Source of the DNA: Gigantopelta aegis
Taxonomy: Eukaryota > Mollusca > Gastropoda > Neomphalida > Peltospiridae
Assembly: GCF_016097555.1 (NCBI RefSeq)
Contig: NC_054704.1
Location: 46,864,413-46,928,412 of the forward strand
Direction: 5' to 3'
Length of the DNA stretch: 64,000 bases
Under the pieces are notes generated by a model. That model ran no database searches, was not told where the DNA came from, and saw only the letters and a list, made by a program, of their open reading frames with translations. The translations under genes and the position numbers were made by a program. This document shows positions 28,501 through 36,060 of this stretch, piece by piece. The stretch's first letter is position 1. Every line of letters begins with the position of its first letter.

Positions 28501-31500
28501 TTTCTTCATGCAATTTTAACTCTTTTTTTTTTTTTACTTGACTAATGAATTTAAATCCATTCATAAGAAATACAAACAGTTTGCAAGAACATTCTTGAAT
28601 ATCCTCAAAAACCATTTGTTTGCTGGCTCCGAACTGTTGTGTGATGATCAGTACTGATCACTGCCAACTCCAGTGATGCAGACATCTATTAGGTCCTAGC
28701 AAGGGGTTTTCAACTAAAGCGGAACATCACTTCCATAAACTGACTCAAAAAATGTCGTACACAGGGCTAGCTATGAGTGATCAGAAGATTTTACCAAATT
28801 ATCTGGAAAAAATGCAAAACCTAACAGCTATTTTCCAACAAAATATCAATTATTACACAAATTTTTTTTGCCAAATTAAACTATAACTTGCCAATTGTTC
28901 TTCAAATTTGCAAATGTGGCGAGTGGCAGAACTACAGCAAGTCATGTAAAAATAGCAGCATATTAATAAAATGTCTTACATTTGCATCACTATTGTGGTC
29001 ACCGGCTTCATCCTCATTAAAAAGCTGATTATTCTCCACTTTTCTTTTCTTGCTCGACCTTACACCTGGGTCGTCTTTGCCAGTCTCGTTTGGCGTCTGA
29101 CTTCCTTTAAGTGAATCATAAACCAATCTCTTTTGACGTGAACTTCGCCTGACTGCACTGTTATATTCCTCTTCATCCTTTTCAGATACCACGTTTCTGC
29201 TAGAATTAGATGTTATGCCTCGTAACTGTTTGCTACAATGCCGTTCCCTCTTGTTTTCCTTTGGACTCATTTTCTTTGTACTTTTCCGACGCTTTTTCTT
29301 AGCTCTAGATCTTGATGATGGTGAATCTGGTAAATAAAATATACCATTATTAAAAAATAAATAATTACAATGTAATCCTTTGTCAGATTATTTAAGTAAA
29401 ATAATACTAATTATTATAGTAATGTCAGATTATTATTGGGGTGGGGGGGGGTGTGGGGGAGAGAGTTCAGCAGAGTACCATAGGATATTGATGCAGTTAG
29501 AACTTCAGTTTATGAAGTGTCATGTTCATGTCCACCCATAAATTTATATTTTGACGATTTGAAAATGATATTGTCGCTTCTGAATATAAATTCACCGGAA
29601 TGGACTATAGCAATTATATTGGTGATAGTGATGCTCTAAAACAGCAAACAATACAAATATACCATCTTATTAATAAGGCGACATCTCTGAGCGAACTACT
29701 CATGGCATGACTTTTCAACCATTTAAATTGATAAGCCTGTTTGTGTTGGACCCCAGTCACAACCTAATATTGAAAGGAGGATCTCTGTCACAGTGTGGAA
29801 AAGTATAGCAGGGCGGCAGAATGTGAAACGGGGGCATTGTATTTGCAAATCCAATGACTACATATTCTTATGAATCCTTTAAAATTAATTTACTAACAGT
29901 TTCTTGTATATTACACTCTGATCTACTGGGACATTATGAATTAGTACTTACCTTCATCTGAAGAGCCATTGATAAAATATGCACCACTGAAAAAAAAGAA
30001 GAGGATAATTTCAATGAATCATAACTTTTTAAAACTGAAGAGCATTATATATATTAAAACATTATTATAAACAAGAATTCCACAGAATTAAATGTCTTGC
30101 CTACCATAAAATAATTAATTTCAATGCATGTTTGAAAAAAAAATAAAAAAATAAAAAATATTGAATTCAAATTTAAAAAAAAAAAAAAAATGATTCCACA
30201 TACATCATTTGTGTATAGATACACAAATGATGTATGTGGAATCTTTTTAAAATTTAAGATCTATAGGTGCAATTGATCTAGTACTTAAGAATTTGTCAGA
30301 AATGGAGCTAAATGTAAAACTTAATGTTGAGTTAAATGCAAAAGCTGATGCCATTTTTGCTGCCAAAAATTTAATACCTGCATCTTGCCTGTTTACATTG
30401 TAAAGGCATGACAGCAAAACAACTGAATCATACTGTGAACTGTGTTCTTTATTTAGTATAAGAAATTTGACCTTTAAAATGAAATTTAAAACTACATGTA
30501 TAATAAGTAGTAAAATTTAATATGATTCATGCTTTAAAAAATATTGAAGAACATTTGGCTCCATACCTTAACAAAATTTGTGGGTTGTTGATTTTAAAAA
30601 TAATAATTATTATATAAATACCTTGAACGAATTTTAGGCCTCAGATTTCTTTGAGGTGGCAAAAGTGAATCATCTAAATTCTGCTTACAGGACTGAGGGA
30701 ATTCCGAAATACCACTCTCTTCACTGTCTACATCCTGTAAAAATCATTAACATGTTTATTGCACACATCAGATAAGTTGTTCTTATTACAGAGTTCATAC
30801 ACTTTCTAAAGCAATCACCATGACAGTTTAGGATTTCTGCTTAGGTGAGCCATGACTTATTGTATAAACTACAAATGAAATAAAAAAAGAGAGAGAAAAG
30901 AATAATAACAAAAATAAGTATAATTTTTAAATTGTCGTGCTTAACATAATAGTATTAATACATATAAAAGTACTTAACAGATGACATATATCATATATAA
31001 CTCAAGTTTTGATATGGTGGTGATGCGCGAGGGTACATGGCTAGTGTTGCATTCGTTTTAATAATTACAAAAATTAGGGCACCAAGGCAAACCTTACCTT
31101 CAAAAGAGGGGCAACTTAATATCTATCAAATTATCTTAGACAAAACTGATTTTACCCTGGTACCTTCGGCTCTAGCTTATGCAATTTGTTGGATATGCAT
31201 GCCTTTTATCAAATTGCCAATGATGATCATGTTTTTACTATTTCTTACAGGTCAACATCCAATTTTCGGGCACAATGGCAAAACTTGCTGTGGTAAAATT
31301 CAGAGAACATTTTTGTTCAGGATCACACTGTGATTCACTATGCTAGTTTCAGAGATCACCATGCAATTTTAAAACATTACAGACCCTAATCTTGCCAGCA
31401 AAGTGAGTGCTTTCTTTGCCATAAGTCGGCGAGTTATTAGCAGTAGTGAGAAGTCGAAGTAAGATTTTGGCCTAAATCTGATTTAAAAAATTAAATCACA

Positions 31501-34487
31501 AAACAGACGTCAAAATTCCGACTTATTTATTGTCATGGCCCACTTGGCACCATATTGCCGCATGTCAGTGTTTTTTCTCTGGTGCCAGACTGTATCCTCG
31601 GGTAATCGTGAACCTGCCTATTAATGGGAAATGGTTTCTGTGCACACACATTGTAATGTGCAATTGATTTGATGAAATGTTTTACTGTGTCCAATTTATT
31701 ATCAAAATCAACCAACAAATGTTAATTCTCATGCCAGTTTCTGTGAAGAAAATCTTGATTAAAAATTGTACTATTTACGAAATGTGGATTTCAAATGAAA
31801 TTATGGTAAGATATGCTATATTTATTTACAAAGCCAAAACAAGGGTGCGAAAGTGACTGTTGTCAACTTTAAACGCGCTCTCACATAGCTGGTTGACCTA
31901 ATTATTGACCCAACAAGGTATTATATGACAATAAATACATTTGATTTGTACCTAAAAGTACTTTATTGAACCATCTACATAACCACCATATCACACTTAA
32001 TATTGATATTTTATAAAAATAATTGAATTATGGGTACGGTCCATAATTCTGAAAATAAATAACGGCTATTTGAAGAGCAGAGGTGTGACGTATTATTTTG
32101 AGTCACGTGACGGGCATTCCCCGAATAACCGCAGTGCCAAAACGATTTACCAAGCTCGTGTAACGAGAACGCTTGACCGTCCTCTGCGACGTAGAGTAAA
32201 TAGAAAAAATAAAATAAAAATAAGTTATTAAAAAATAATAAAAACATGTACTGAATGATAAGCTTATACATTAATTTATTTTAGCAACAGAAGCATGTTA
32301 AACGTTGACAATCCTGACTAGTTAGGCCTTTGCATCTATAGGTAAATTTACCGTTAGTCGTACGCGAAAAACTCTAAACATCTGGATCACAAATACCGTC
32401 ATTTTCCACCTTGTCAAATTCATTATTATACAAAATATGCCACAATAGCTGACTTGGGATAGGAATTGTTACATTTTTAAAGAATACTCTGAACTAGACG
32501 GTGTTTATATACGATGTGACTATATATACAAAGGCCATGTCTATAGCCGCCACTAACGAGGGCTGGCTATATTCACAGCAAAAATGTATATAGACGGTAA
32601 ATAAGTACATGTATTTGATTGATCCATATTACCGAACCATCTGGAACAGGAGTAATACATACTAAGTACTGTACGAACAGTGCATTTTCTGAACAGGGGA
32701 GGAGTATATGAATTTAGTGGACCCTTCTGTGTACGTTTTCCATAGATATATGAATAGCATCATATTGTCTCTACAGTACTAACAAAAAATTAATTATAAT
32801 AAATAAATAATAATAATAATGATGATGATAAAAATAAATAAAAATTACAATTTCAAATTATCAACGGCTGAGGTAGATTAACTGAAAGAGAAACTATCTA
32901 CGGACAGTACACAAACTAACAACTGGGCTTGAACTTAACAATTTTGAGGCTGCTTATGTAAATTTTGTAAAAAAGTTAATTTTACCGTAAATAAATATGA
33001 CTAAAATGTTATTTTGCTGTATTTAGTCACATTTCAAATGCTCAAAATTGCAAGGGGCAATAAAACTCAAAATACATTTTTTACAGGCTACTAGTAAAGC
33101 TGAGACCACTCCTGGTTCCCCCTCTAAATTTATGTAATGTTTTTGTAACAACCGCCCCCACCCACCACACCGCGATTTTACCAACATTAAATATATGTAA
33201 TAATAATAATACACAATTATTGTTCCTATTACTATTATTATTACTACTACTACTACTATTATTAGCCTACTACTACCTTTTTGGGGTGGAGGGGTGGTGT
33301 TTTAGCTATAAAAATGCAAGATTAACGTGTGTGCACATACACACAAATGGCAGGCTAACTTGTCCCTGCACGTAGACCTTGATTCAACTGGGTTAAGTAA
33401 TAATTAGCCAACCTTTGGATGAAAAAACATGCAACAGTACACTGGGTTTTTTACGCTATACATTAAAACCAAAATACCACTTTGCGAACCAGTCAAAATA
33501 ATTTGAACATGCGCCTAATAATAATAAAAATAATAAATGGTGAGTTCATTTTCCGATTGTTTATTATTTTATTTCAGTGTATTCGCGGTTATTTTCATCA
33601 TGAAATAATATATTTTTTTATTATTTGCCATGTATATAGCCGGCCCTCATTTGCCAAGTCTCTATACACGGCGATCGTATCCAAAATTACATTATACGGT
33701 TGTCGTATATATAGCCTCATGACTACGAGTCTGTTTTTCCATATTTTTCATGTCTCACCACAAGAAGAGTTCCAAATTTAAAAAAATATGCGTATCATTC
33801 AATTCCCTCTATCGTAGTTCAATTAAAATATTTTGGATCATACAATAACTAGGTTTGGTATTCCAAATGAATGTAATATGCATTTATAATGTATATTTAG
33901 AGAAACAAGGCCCACTAAATCCGTGATGGAGCTCCTTTAATGGAAAAGGTAGTGTGACACCCCTCCATGACCAAGTGTCAAAATTACCAAATGTTTGACA
34001 TCCAACCCCGCTGATTACTGAATCAATGTGCTCTTGTGGTGTCGGTAAACAAAACAAACTGCAGCTGTTTTTATTTCTAAAATTGCATTAACTGACCAAT
34101 GGCAATGTTGGTGTCTGTGCACGAATTTGTATGAAGTCAGGCCTTAGGCTATAGTACAAACAAAAAGAACAAAGACATACACAGTGACATACATTTCTTA
34201 TTCCCCTCCTTAAACTAAGCCATAAACGATCGATCGATCGATCGATCGATAAAGTCGATGAACTGTATTCCAAGTATACACTTTACACTTTCTGAACTCG
34301 ACAGACAGAAGAACGTGCAATAATGACCGAGCTAAACAAAAACAGACAAACAAAAATGTCAAGATAATCTTACATCCTGTACAATAATTTGATTTTTCTT
34401 TTTGTCGAGACCATTAAGAGATACAAATACGCTTGGCCTTTCTTCATCCTCGTTATCTTCTCCGGGTGTGTGGCGTGTTCTTACCAT
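1456..34487 (-). CDS. ATAD2: ATAD2/ATAD2B-like AAA+ ATPase, 5' 18 coding exons (3' end outside window)
   Basis: A chromatin-associated AAA+ ATPase of the ATAD2/ATAD2B/Yta7 family; known members act on acetylated nucleosomes in the nucleus. Eighteen exons join in one continuous reading phase with GT-AG introns and give about 943 residues. The order is an acidic/basic disordered N-terminus (1-365), the conserved pre-AAA segment '[11 protein letters not shown]', AAA1 (about 403-640), a linker, and AAA2 (about 774-943). AAA1 has an intact Walker A (GPPGTGKT, about 447-454), Walker B (IIFFDEIDG, about 507-515) and an arginine-finger region (RRPGRFDR). AAA2 has a degenerate P-loop (GMSGMGQT) with Gln in place of the lysine, as in vertebrate ATAD2. 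The bromodomain expected after AAA2 is absent because the gene runs off the left edge. A single invertebrate gene could be co-orthologous to ATAD2 and ATAD2B. Intron 7 is 16.5 kb and full of transposons. Identification is from family recall, not a search. Confidence 0.93.
1937..2065 (-). mobile_element. SINE fragment
   Basis: Shows the reversed SINE tail (GTTTTGTTTAATGACATCACTAGAGCACA) followed by a shortened core ending near 'GATATACCAGTCGTG'. Internally deleted. Confidence 0.6.
2565..2812 (-). mobile_element. SINE, 5'-truncated
   Basis: Contains the reversed tail 'TTTATTTAACGACGCACTCAAC', the core 'GCAAGGGATCTTTTATATGC', and 'AATAGCCCAATGGGCCCACC'. The tRNA-like head is missing. Lies in the ATAD2-like intron 17/18 region. 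Confidence 0.8.
2877..3062 (-). CDS. ATAD2: ATAD2-like exon 17 (AAA2)
   Basis: Encodes [20 protein letters not shown] through [17 protein letters not shown]. The family motif 'REAKRxAPSIVYxPxIxxWW' marks the Walker B-equivalent of AAA2, which lacks the DE pair. Acceptor ACAACAG, phase 0 in and out. Confidence 0.94.
3831..4017 (-). CDS. ATAD2: ATAD2-like exon 16 (degenerate AAA2 P-loop)
   Basis: Encodes [20 protein letters not shown] through [20 protein letters not shown]. This is AAA2 with a P-loop lacking the Walker A lysine (GMSGMGQT), consistent with the inactive second AAA domain of ATAD2. Phase 2 in, phase 0 out. Confidence 0.94.
4138..4378 (-). mobile_element. SINE
   Basis: 'GTTTTGTTTAACGACACCACTAG' tail variant, shared core, and reversed head 'GCTTTACCACTGGGCTATGTCC'. 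Confidence 0.8.
4570..4866 (-). mobile_element. SINE
   Basis: Full tail 'TTTGTTTTGTTTAATGACACC', core and a diverged head ending 'CCGAGCTAAATCCTGCCCC'. It ends 48 bp from ATAD2-like exon 15. Confidence 0.8.
4915..5083 (-). CDS. ATAD2: ATAD2-like exon 15 (inter-AAA linker)
   Basis: A Ser/Glu/Asp-rich, poorly conserved linker ([20 protein letters not shown] ... SFLNFSR). Supported mainly by matching phase (1 in, 2 out), a good polypyrimidine acceptor and a GTAAAA donor. Confidence 0.82.
5296..5600 (+). mobile_element. SINE, full length
   Basis: Sense copy with a tRNA-like head ('GGGGCGGGATGTAGTCCAG', B-box-like 'GGGATCGATCCC'), the core 'AAAAGATCCCTCACTGTTAG', and the tail '...GTCATTAAATAAAACATTTCTTTC'. 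Confidence 0.85.
5797..6111 (-). CDS. ATAD2: ATAD2-like exon 14 (AAA1 lid and linker)
   Basis: Encodes [20 protein letters not shown] followed by [20 protein letters not shown], the C-terminal helical lid of AAA1 with sensor-2 position GAD. The linker [22 protein letters not shown] follows. 315 nt, phase 1 at both ends. Confidence 0.96.
6755..6845 (-). CDS. ATAD2: ATAD2-like exon 13
   Basis: Encodes [20 protein letters not shown] through GHRCIG, the start of the AAA1 lid. It closely parallels the 'ARKxILxIHTRDWNPK' block of vertebrate ATAD2. Phase 0 in, phase 1 out. Confidence 0.95.
7111..7359 (-). CDS. ATAD2: ATAD2-like exon 12 (Walker B, sensor 1, Arg finger)
   Basis: Starts [20 protein letters not shown]. 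It contains Walker B with the catalytic DE pair, the sensor-1 asparagine in [15 protein letters not shown], and the PGRFDR arginine-finger region. 83 codons, phase 0 at both ends. Confidence 0.97.
7692..7840 (-). CDS. ATAD2: ATAD2-like exon 11 (Walker A)
   Basis: Completes Walker A (TGKT) and encodes [20 protein letters not shown] through [16 protein letters not shown]. The conserved pore-loop and linker positions of AAA1 are intact. Phase 1 in, phase 0 out. Confidence 0.97.
8472..8613 (-). CDS. ATAD2: ATAD2-like exon 10 (AAA1 start)
   Basis: Encodes [20 protein letters not shown] through [11 protein letters not shown], the N-terminal part of AAA1. Walker A GPPGTGKT is split by the intron after GPP+G, phase 1. 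Confidence 0.97.
9572..9877 (-). mobile_element. SINE
   Basis: Near-complete reversed copy with the 'GACACCACAAGAGTACATTG' tail, the core, and head 'ACCACTGGGCTATGTCCCACCC'. Located between ATAD2-like exons 9 and 10. Confidence 0.82.
9960..10071 (-). CDS. ATAD2: ATAD2-like exon 9
   Basis: Encodes [20 protein letters not shown] followed by [17 protein letters not shown], the conserved lead-in to AAA1. Phase 2 in, phase 0 out; GTAAGT donor. Confidence 0.96.
10480..10596 (-). CDS. ATAD2: ATAD2-like exon 8
   Basis: Encodes [19 protein letters not shown], then [20 protein letters not shown]. The final '[19 protein letters not shown]' block is strongly diagnostic of ATAD2-family proteins. Phase 2 in and out; GTTTGT donor. 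Confidence 0.95.
10750..11129 (-). mobile_element. Chimeric SINE with alternative tRNA-like head
   Basis: Carries the 'TTTATTTAACGATGCACTCAAC' tail and common core. Its head is different: reversed 'GGCGTCGTGGTTAGGCCATC' with B-box-like 'GGTTCGGATCCC'-type sequence. The same head is on the copy at 22980. Confidence 0.8.
11280..11420 (+). repeat. Dispersed repeat, homologous to 31742-31870
   Basis: 'TTACGAAATATGGATTTCCAG..' and 'GGTGCGAAAAAGTGACTGTCG..' recur in the same order at 31742-31870. Family unknown. Confidence 0.6.
11668..11759. repeat. Short tandem duplication (~47 bp x 2)
   Basis: 'TTTAATGTTGTGTAATAT..CCAGGCCATT..CAGTATTTAAAGAT' occurs twice head to tail. Confidence 0.8.
11822..11852. 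repeat. (GT)n microsatellite
   Basis: A run of GT dinucleotides followed by GCGCGC and further GT. Confidence 0.9.
12500..13715. repeat. Cluster of related foldback repeat units
   Basis: At least five diverged copies of a unit with 'GTTYGCTAGACTGGTTTATGC', 'AACCAATCAAATAGTTCGCG' and 'CAGCAAACGTTTTGC'. They start near 12500, 12956, 13222, 13305 and 13625. The copies at 12500 and 12956 are nearly identical over ~140 bp. The 12956-13188 unit is itself a foldback: its left side matches the complement of 'CGTTCGCAAACTATTTGATT ... TAGCGTAAAAATCAG'. No coding content. Confidence 0.75.
12655..12720. repeat. Poly-C/poly-A low-complexity tract
   Basis: A C-run followed by A-runs with C interruptions. 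Short open frames across it are compositional. Confidence 0.9.
13810..14035 (+). mobile_element. SINE, head-truncated
   Basis: Core 'GCATATAAAAGACCCCTTGC' and tail 'CTCTAGTGGTGTCGTTAAAC' in sense orientation. The tRNA-like head is diverged or lost. Confidence 0.78.
14895..14955 (-). mobile_element. SINE tail fragment
   Basis: 'AATGTTTTATTTAAGAACGC..TTTATTTACGGTTATATGGC' only. Confidence 0.6.
15079..15275. mobile_element. Hairpin-type miniature element
   Basis: Starts 'GGGACCGTTCCACAATTACA', resembling the terminus of the element at 51942, and ends near 'CAAGTTGCGTAACGTTTTC'. At its heart are two perfect 40-bp inverted arms (15124-15163 and 15166-15205) with a 2-bp AG spacer. It lies in ATAD2-like intron 7. 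Confidence 0.65.
15870..15950. repeat. T-rich (TTTA)n low-complexity tract
   Basis: Repeated TTTA/TTTAT units. The open frame over it is composition-driven. Confidence 0.8.
16519..16575. repeat. (TA)n microsatellite
   Basis: A long TA run grading into TATAAA. Confidence 0.95.
16880..16941. repeat. Poly-G / poly-C pair
   Basis: A G-run followed about 20 bp later by a C-run, able to fold back. Similar G/C blocks occur in the miniature elements at 36382 and 57639, so this may be the centre of another such element. Confidence 0.6.
17331..17798 (+). pseudogene. LINE endonuclease segment
   Basis: AP-endonuclease-like, with 'LQDTHFS' just upstream, '[15 protein letters not shown]', '[11 protein letters not shown]' and the 'ICGDFNLAL' motif. 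The frame breaks at an A-run after 17798, and the expected terminal 'SYRSDHAE' motif (SDH) appears in another frame near 17905. A stop also interrupts the first strand ('CQGL*DPV'). Confidence 0.85.
17943..18641 (+). pseudogene. LINE ORF2 linker segment
   Basis: Lys/Glu-rich, coiled-coil-like region between endonuclease and RT ([20 protein letters not shown], then '[20 protein letters not shown]', a conserved block in L1/Tx1-type ORF2). It ends at a stop just before the RT fingers. Confidence 0.82.
18647..19210 (+). pseudogene. LINE reverse transcriptase, N-terminal part
   Basis: Contains '[17 protein letters not shown]', '[13 protein letters not shown]' and '[15 protein letters not shown]' (RT motif A with the first catalytic Asp). 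A frameshift near 19195 separates it from the next segment. Confidence 0.9.
19207..19785 (+). pseudogene. LINE reverse transcriptase, catalytic YADD part
   Basis: Starts with '[15 protein letters not shown]' (RT motif B) and contains 'QYADDTSFI', with the YADD box at 19348-19359, then '[13 protein letters not shown]' and 'LLGIKF'. The catalytic residues are preserved although the gene is broken. Confidence 0.92.
19785..20237 (+). pseudogene. LINE ORF2 post-RT segment
   Basis: Contains '[20 protein letters not shown]' and '[20 protein letters not shown]', the typical post-RT thumb/connection block of Tx1/L1-like ORF2. Joined to the RT by a frameshift near 19780; stops at 20237. Confidence 0.85.
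20364..21014 (+). pseudogene. LINE ORF2 C-terminal Cys/His domain
   Basis: Ends the element's coding region. '[17 protein letters not shown]' resembles the zinc-binding domain found after RT in many non-LTR elements (C-x2-C ... H ... C). A natural stop follows at 21014. Confidence 0.85.
21705..21785. repeat. C-rich low-complexity tract
   Basis: C runs within 'ATATGCCCCCCC..CCCCTTCCCTCCCC'. Probably the core of another miniature element of the 'GTAGC' type; the ends are not resolved. Confidence 0.5.
22702..22786 (+). mobile_element. SINE tail remnant
   Basis: 'GACGTCCAATAGCCGATGAT' through 'CATCGTTAAATAAAACAAAC'. It shares the private duplicate with the next SINE and appears to be an internally deleted copy of the same insertion. 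Confidence 0.75.
22980..23381 (+). mobile_element. SINE with 12-bp target duplication
   Basis: Full-length copy with the 'GGTTAGGCCATCGGTCTACAG' head and B-box-like 'GGGTTCGGATCCC', the common core and a 'TTAAATAAAACAAACTTTAC' tail. It is flanked on both sides by TATTCCAGTCAA. The head matches the tRNA-type A/B-box layout expected of a Pol III promoter. Confidence 0.88.
25657..25870 (+). repeat. Dispersed repeat, homologous to 31441-31645
   Basis: 'CAGTAGTCAGAAGTCGAAGT', 'CCAGACTGTATCCTTGAGTA' and 'CCTATTAACGGCAAATGGTT' recur in order at 31441-31645. Not in the TIR format; class unknown. Confidence 0.65.
27129..27240 (-). CDS. ATAD2: ATAD2-like exon 7
   Basis: Encodes [20 protein letters not shown], then [16 protein letters not shown], matching the 'HRSPARR' block before the AAA region in ATAD2B. 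Phase 1 in, phase 2 out. It is followed by the 16.5-kb intron 7. Confidence 0.88.
27640..27777 (-). CDS. ATAD2: ATAD2-like exon 6
   Basis: Encodes an acidic segment ([22 protein letters not shown]), then [17 protein letters not shown], the counterpart of the vertebrate 'YNLRQRKxVxRYxxPP' motif. Phase 1 in and out; GTAGGT donor. Confidence 0.88.
28220..28337 (-). CDS. ATAD2: ATAD2-like exon 5
   Basis: Encodes [22 protein letters not shown], then an acidic Ser/Glu stretch. The '[10 protein letters not shown]' motif is a hallmark of the ATAD2 N-terminal region. Phase 0 in, phase 1 out, GTGAGT donor. Confidence 0.9.
28795..28930 (+). repeat. Dispersed repeat, homologous to 61510-61660
   Basis: 'CCAACAAAATATCAATTATTA' and following sequence resemble 61545-61650 in the same order. 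Class unknown. Confidence 0.45.
28980..29326 (-). CDS. ATAD2: ATAD2-like exon 4
   Basis: The largest N-terminal exon, residues 88-203. It is very basic at first ([10 protein letters not shown]), then has [17 protein letters not shown], which corresponds in position and character to the RKSCRSRKNRFESVNQS-type segment of vertebrate ATAD2B, then a second KKRK patch. These look like nuclear-localisation or DNA-binding patches (inference). Enters in phase 1, leaves in phase 0. Confidence 0.88.
29952..29986 (-). CDS. ATAD2: ATAD2-like exon 3 (35-nt small exon)
   Basis: A 35-nt exon ([11 protein letters not shown]) between a T-rich acceptor ending TTTCAG and a GTAAGT donor. Its phases (2 in, 1 out) fit exons 2 and 4 exactly, which is the main evidence that it is real. 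Confidence 0.75.
30192..30243. repeat. Perfect 25-bp hairpin with AG spacer
   Basis: GATTCCACATACATCATTTG... (25 bp) is followed after AG by its exact reverse complement. A/T-rich flanks extend the stem imperfectly. It lies in ATAD2-like intron 2. Confidence 0.9.
30622..30734 (-). CDS. ATAD2: ATAD2-like exon 2
   Basis: Entered in phase 0 after TTTTTACAG and left in phase 2 (..RPKIRS + AG) before GTATTT. It encodes residues 39-75, rich in Ser/Asp/Glu and ending in a basic patch. Intron 1 (30735-34373) carries dispersed repeats. Confidence 0.85.
31300..31870 (+). repeat. Composite dispersed repeat
   Basis: This interval combines three repeat blocks found separately elsewhere: ~31300-31400 (like 62035-62120 and, reversed, 43965-44035), 31441-31645 (like 25657-25870) and 31742-31870 (like 11280-11420). 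It suggests one longer family whose other copies here are partial. Confidence 0.5.
31871..33964. other. Intronic DNA without recognised gene
   Basis: Part of intron 1 of the ATAD2-like gene. AT-rich with A/T and TAA/TAC simple repeats (32790-32850, 33190-33265). Nothing codes convincingly. Confidence 0.6.
33965..34062 (+). mobile_element. SINE tail fragment
   Basis: 'AAATGTTTGACATCCAACCCC' then 'GTGCTCTTGTGGTGTCGGTAAAC'. Confidence 0.65.
34228..34251. repeat. (CGAT)n microsatellite
   Basis: About six CGAT units, in ATAD2-like intron 1. Confidence 0.95.
34374..34487 (-). CDS. ATAD2: ATAD2-like exon 1 (start codon)
   Basis: Encodes residues 1-38, beginning [18 protein letters not shown] and ending at VQD in phase 0 before a GTAAGA donor. 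It is acidic and low in complexity, as expected for the N-terminal tail. The ATG is the first in this open stretch, and no upstream coding similarity is seen. Some 5' UTR presumably lies just to the right. Confidence 0.85.
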
Positions 34488-35033
34488 CTTCGTCTACACC
34501 GACACCACCAAAAATTCATTACTAGCAGCTGACCTCCATTTCCTTAAACCGAACAACCAAATATCGCGGAGGACAAATAGTACGTTATTATTTCCCGAAA
34601 TTGACATCATTAAATATTAGTACAAACGCGAATCTTTTATGCGCTATATGTCGTTAAGTACCTTATGTGCAACTATCTAAAAACATTAAAAAAAACTGTC
34701 TTGTAACTAAAAAGATGTTCCATAACAGTGTAGTAATAGCAAACCAGATTCTCAGTGATTCGGTTATAGGGATGGCGGGAAGTAAAAAAATACACTGTTC
34801 ATTTTGGCGATCTAACAATATTTAATAAGAATGTAGCGTGTAATAATGTTTTCAACAATTAGGTGTCATACAATTAATATAAAAACTGTTTTTGGTTCAT
34901 AGTTTATTCTATTTCACCGAATCTGTAAACTTTCTTTGTTCAACATTGGTGTCTGCCGGTGTCAAGTAAAATATTTACCCGTATCGTAACGTAGAAACAG
35001 ATTTAACATACCGGTAAATTACGGGGGTACAGG

Positions 35034-35617
35034 CTAAAACGGAACCATTTGTTTTGGCGAAAACGGAACCTATCATGGATAAAACGGCACCATATATAAA
35101 TATATATAACTTCAGGATTAGGGTTAGGCTTCAGAGCGATGAATGGGGGGGGGGGGGGGGGAATTCGGAAGTCTTTCCATTTTGATGACGTAGACTGGCC
35201 ACGCTGTTTATGTAATGAAGAAAACAACTCGTAATAATTGAGAAATATAAAAGTTCACAAGAGCTCTCCTCAGCAAGATAGGCGTCTGGCTCTTGTCAGA
35301 GGCGGCTCCCAATGGGAGCGTGCTTGAACAGTTATCTGATGGAAGCACGTAATTAAATTTACCTGACCTGAAGATTGTTTTTGCAACTATCAGAAGTGAC
35401 ACAAAAACATTTTTTTTTTCTTTTAATAAATAACTTTTCATTTGAGTTAAGTTGTTTTGTTGATTTGTTTTGTCTTATTTACTATTCTTCAAATAAAATT
35501 CAATTATGGTGCCGTTTTAGCCATCGTAGGTTCCTTTTTAGCCATAAATTTCGGTTCCGTTTTGTCCAATTTGGTTCCGTTTTCGCTTGGTGCCGTTTTG
35601 GCACGGTTCCGTTTTAG
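35034..35617. mobile_element. Foldback element with AAAACGGAACC ends
   Basis: Left CTAAAACGGAACC and right GGTTCCGTTTTAG are inverted, each backed by further diverged copies (GGCGAAAACGGAACC; GGTTCCGTTTTCGCTTGG). A remnant lies at 36805-36860. It sits just upstream of the ATAD2-like gene. No coding content. Confidence 0.6.
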
Positions 35618-35747
35618 GTATGTTTAGGCGAAACCGATACCATAATTTTGACATTACGGGAAAACTTAAAATGAAATAATAATAAATATTAACCCCGCCT
35701 AATCCTAAAAATAACAAAGATCAGAAAGGTTTTCCCTTAAAAAAAGT

Positions 35748-36060
35748 GTTTTTGTTTTGTTTAACGACACTACTAGAGTACATTGATTTATTCATTATTG
35801 GCTATTGGATGTCAAACATTTGGCTAATTGTGACATATGGTCTTAGAGGAAAGCCAATACGTTTTATATGCACCACCACATAGGAAATAGGGCCGTAGCT
35901 AGCAGGGGGACAGTTGCCCCCCCCCCCCCCGAAAAAATTCGGAAAGCTTTATAGAAACTTAAAGAAAGGGGAGTTTTAGACTATTAACTACTCAGTTGCC
36001 CCCCAAAACTAAAAATCCTAGCTACGGCCCTGGAAAAGCACTATTAACAGTCGTGGTGTT
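35748..36060 (-). mobile_element. SINE interrupted by a miniature element
   Basis: Reversed SINE tail and core to 35887, resuming at ~36032 with 'AAAGCAC...AGTCGTGGTG'. The break is filled by the hAT-like element at 35888-36031. Confidence 0.65.
35888..36031. mobile_element. hAT-like miniature element nested in SINE
   Basis: TIRs AGGGCCGTAGCTAG / CTAGCTACGGCCCT, a central poly-C, and GGAAA on both flanks (5-bp target duplication). Same family as 57639-57804. Confidence 0.72.
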
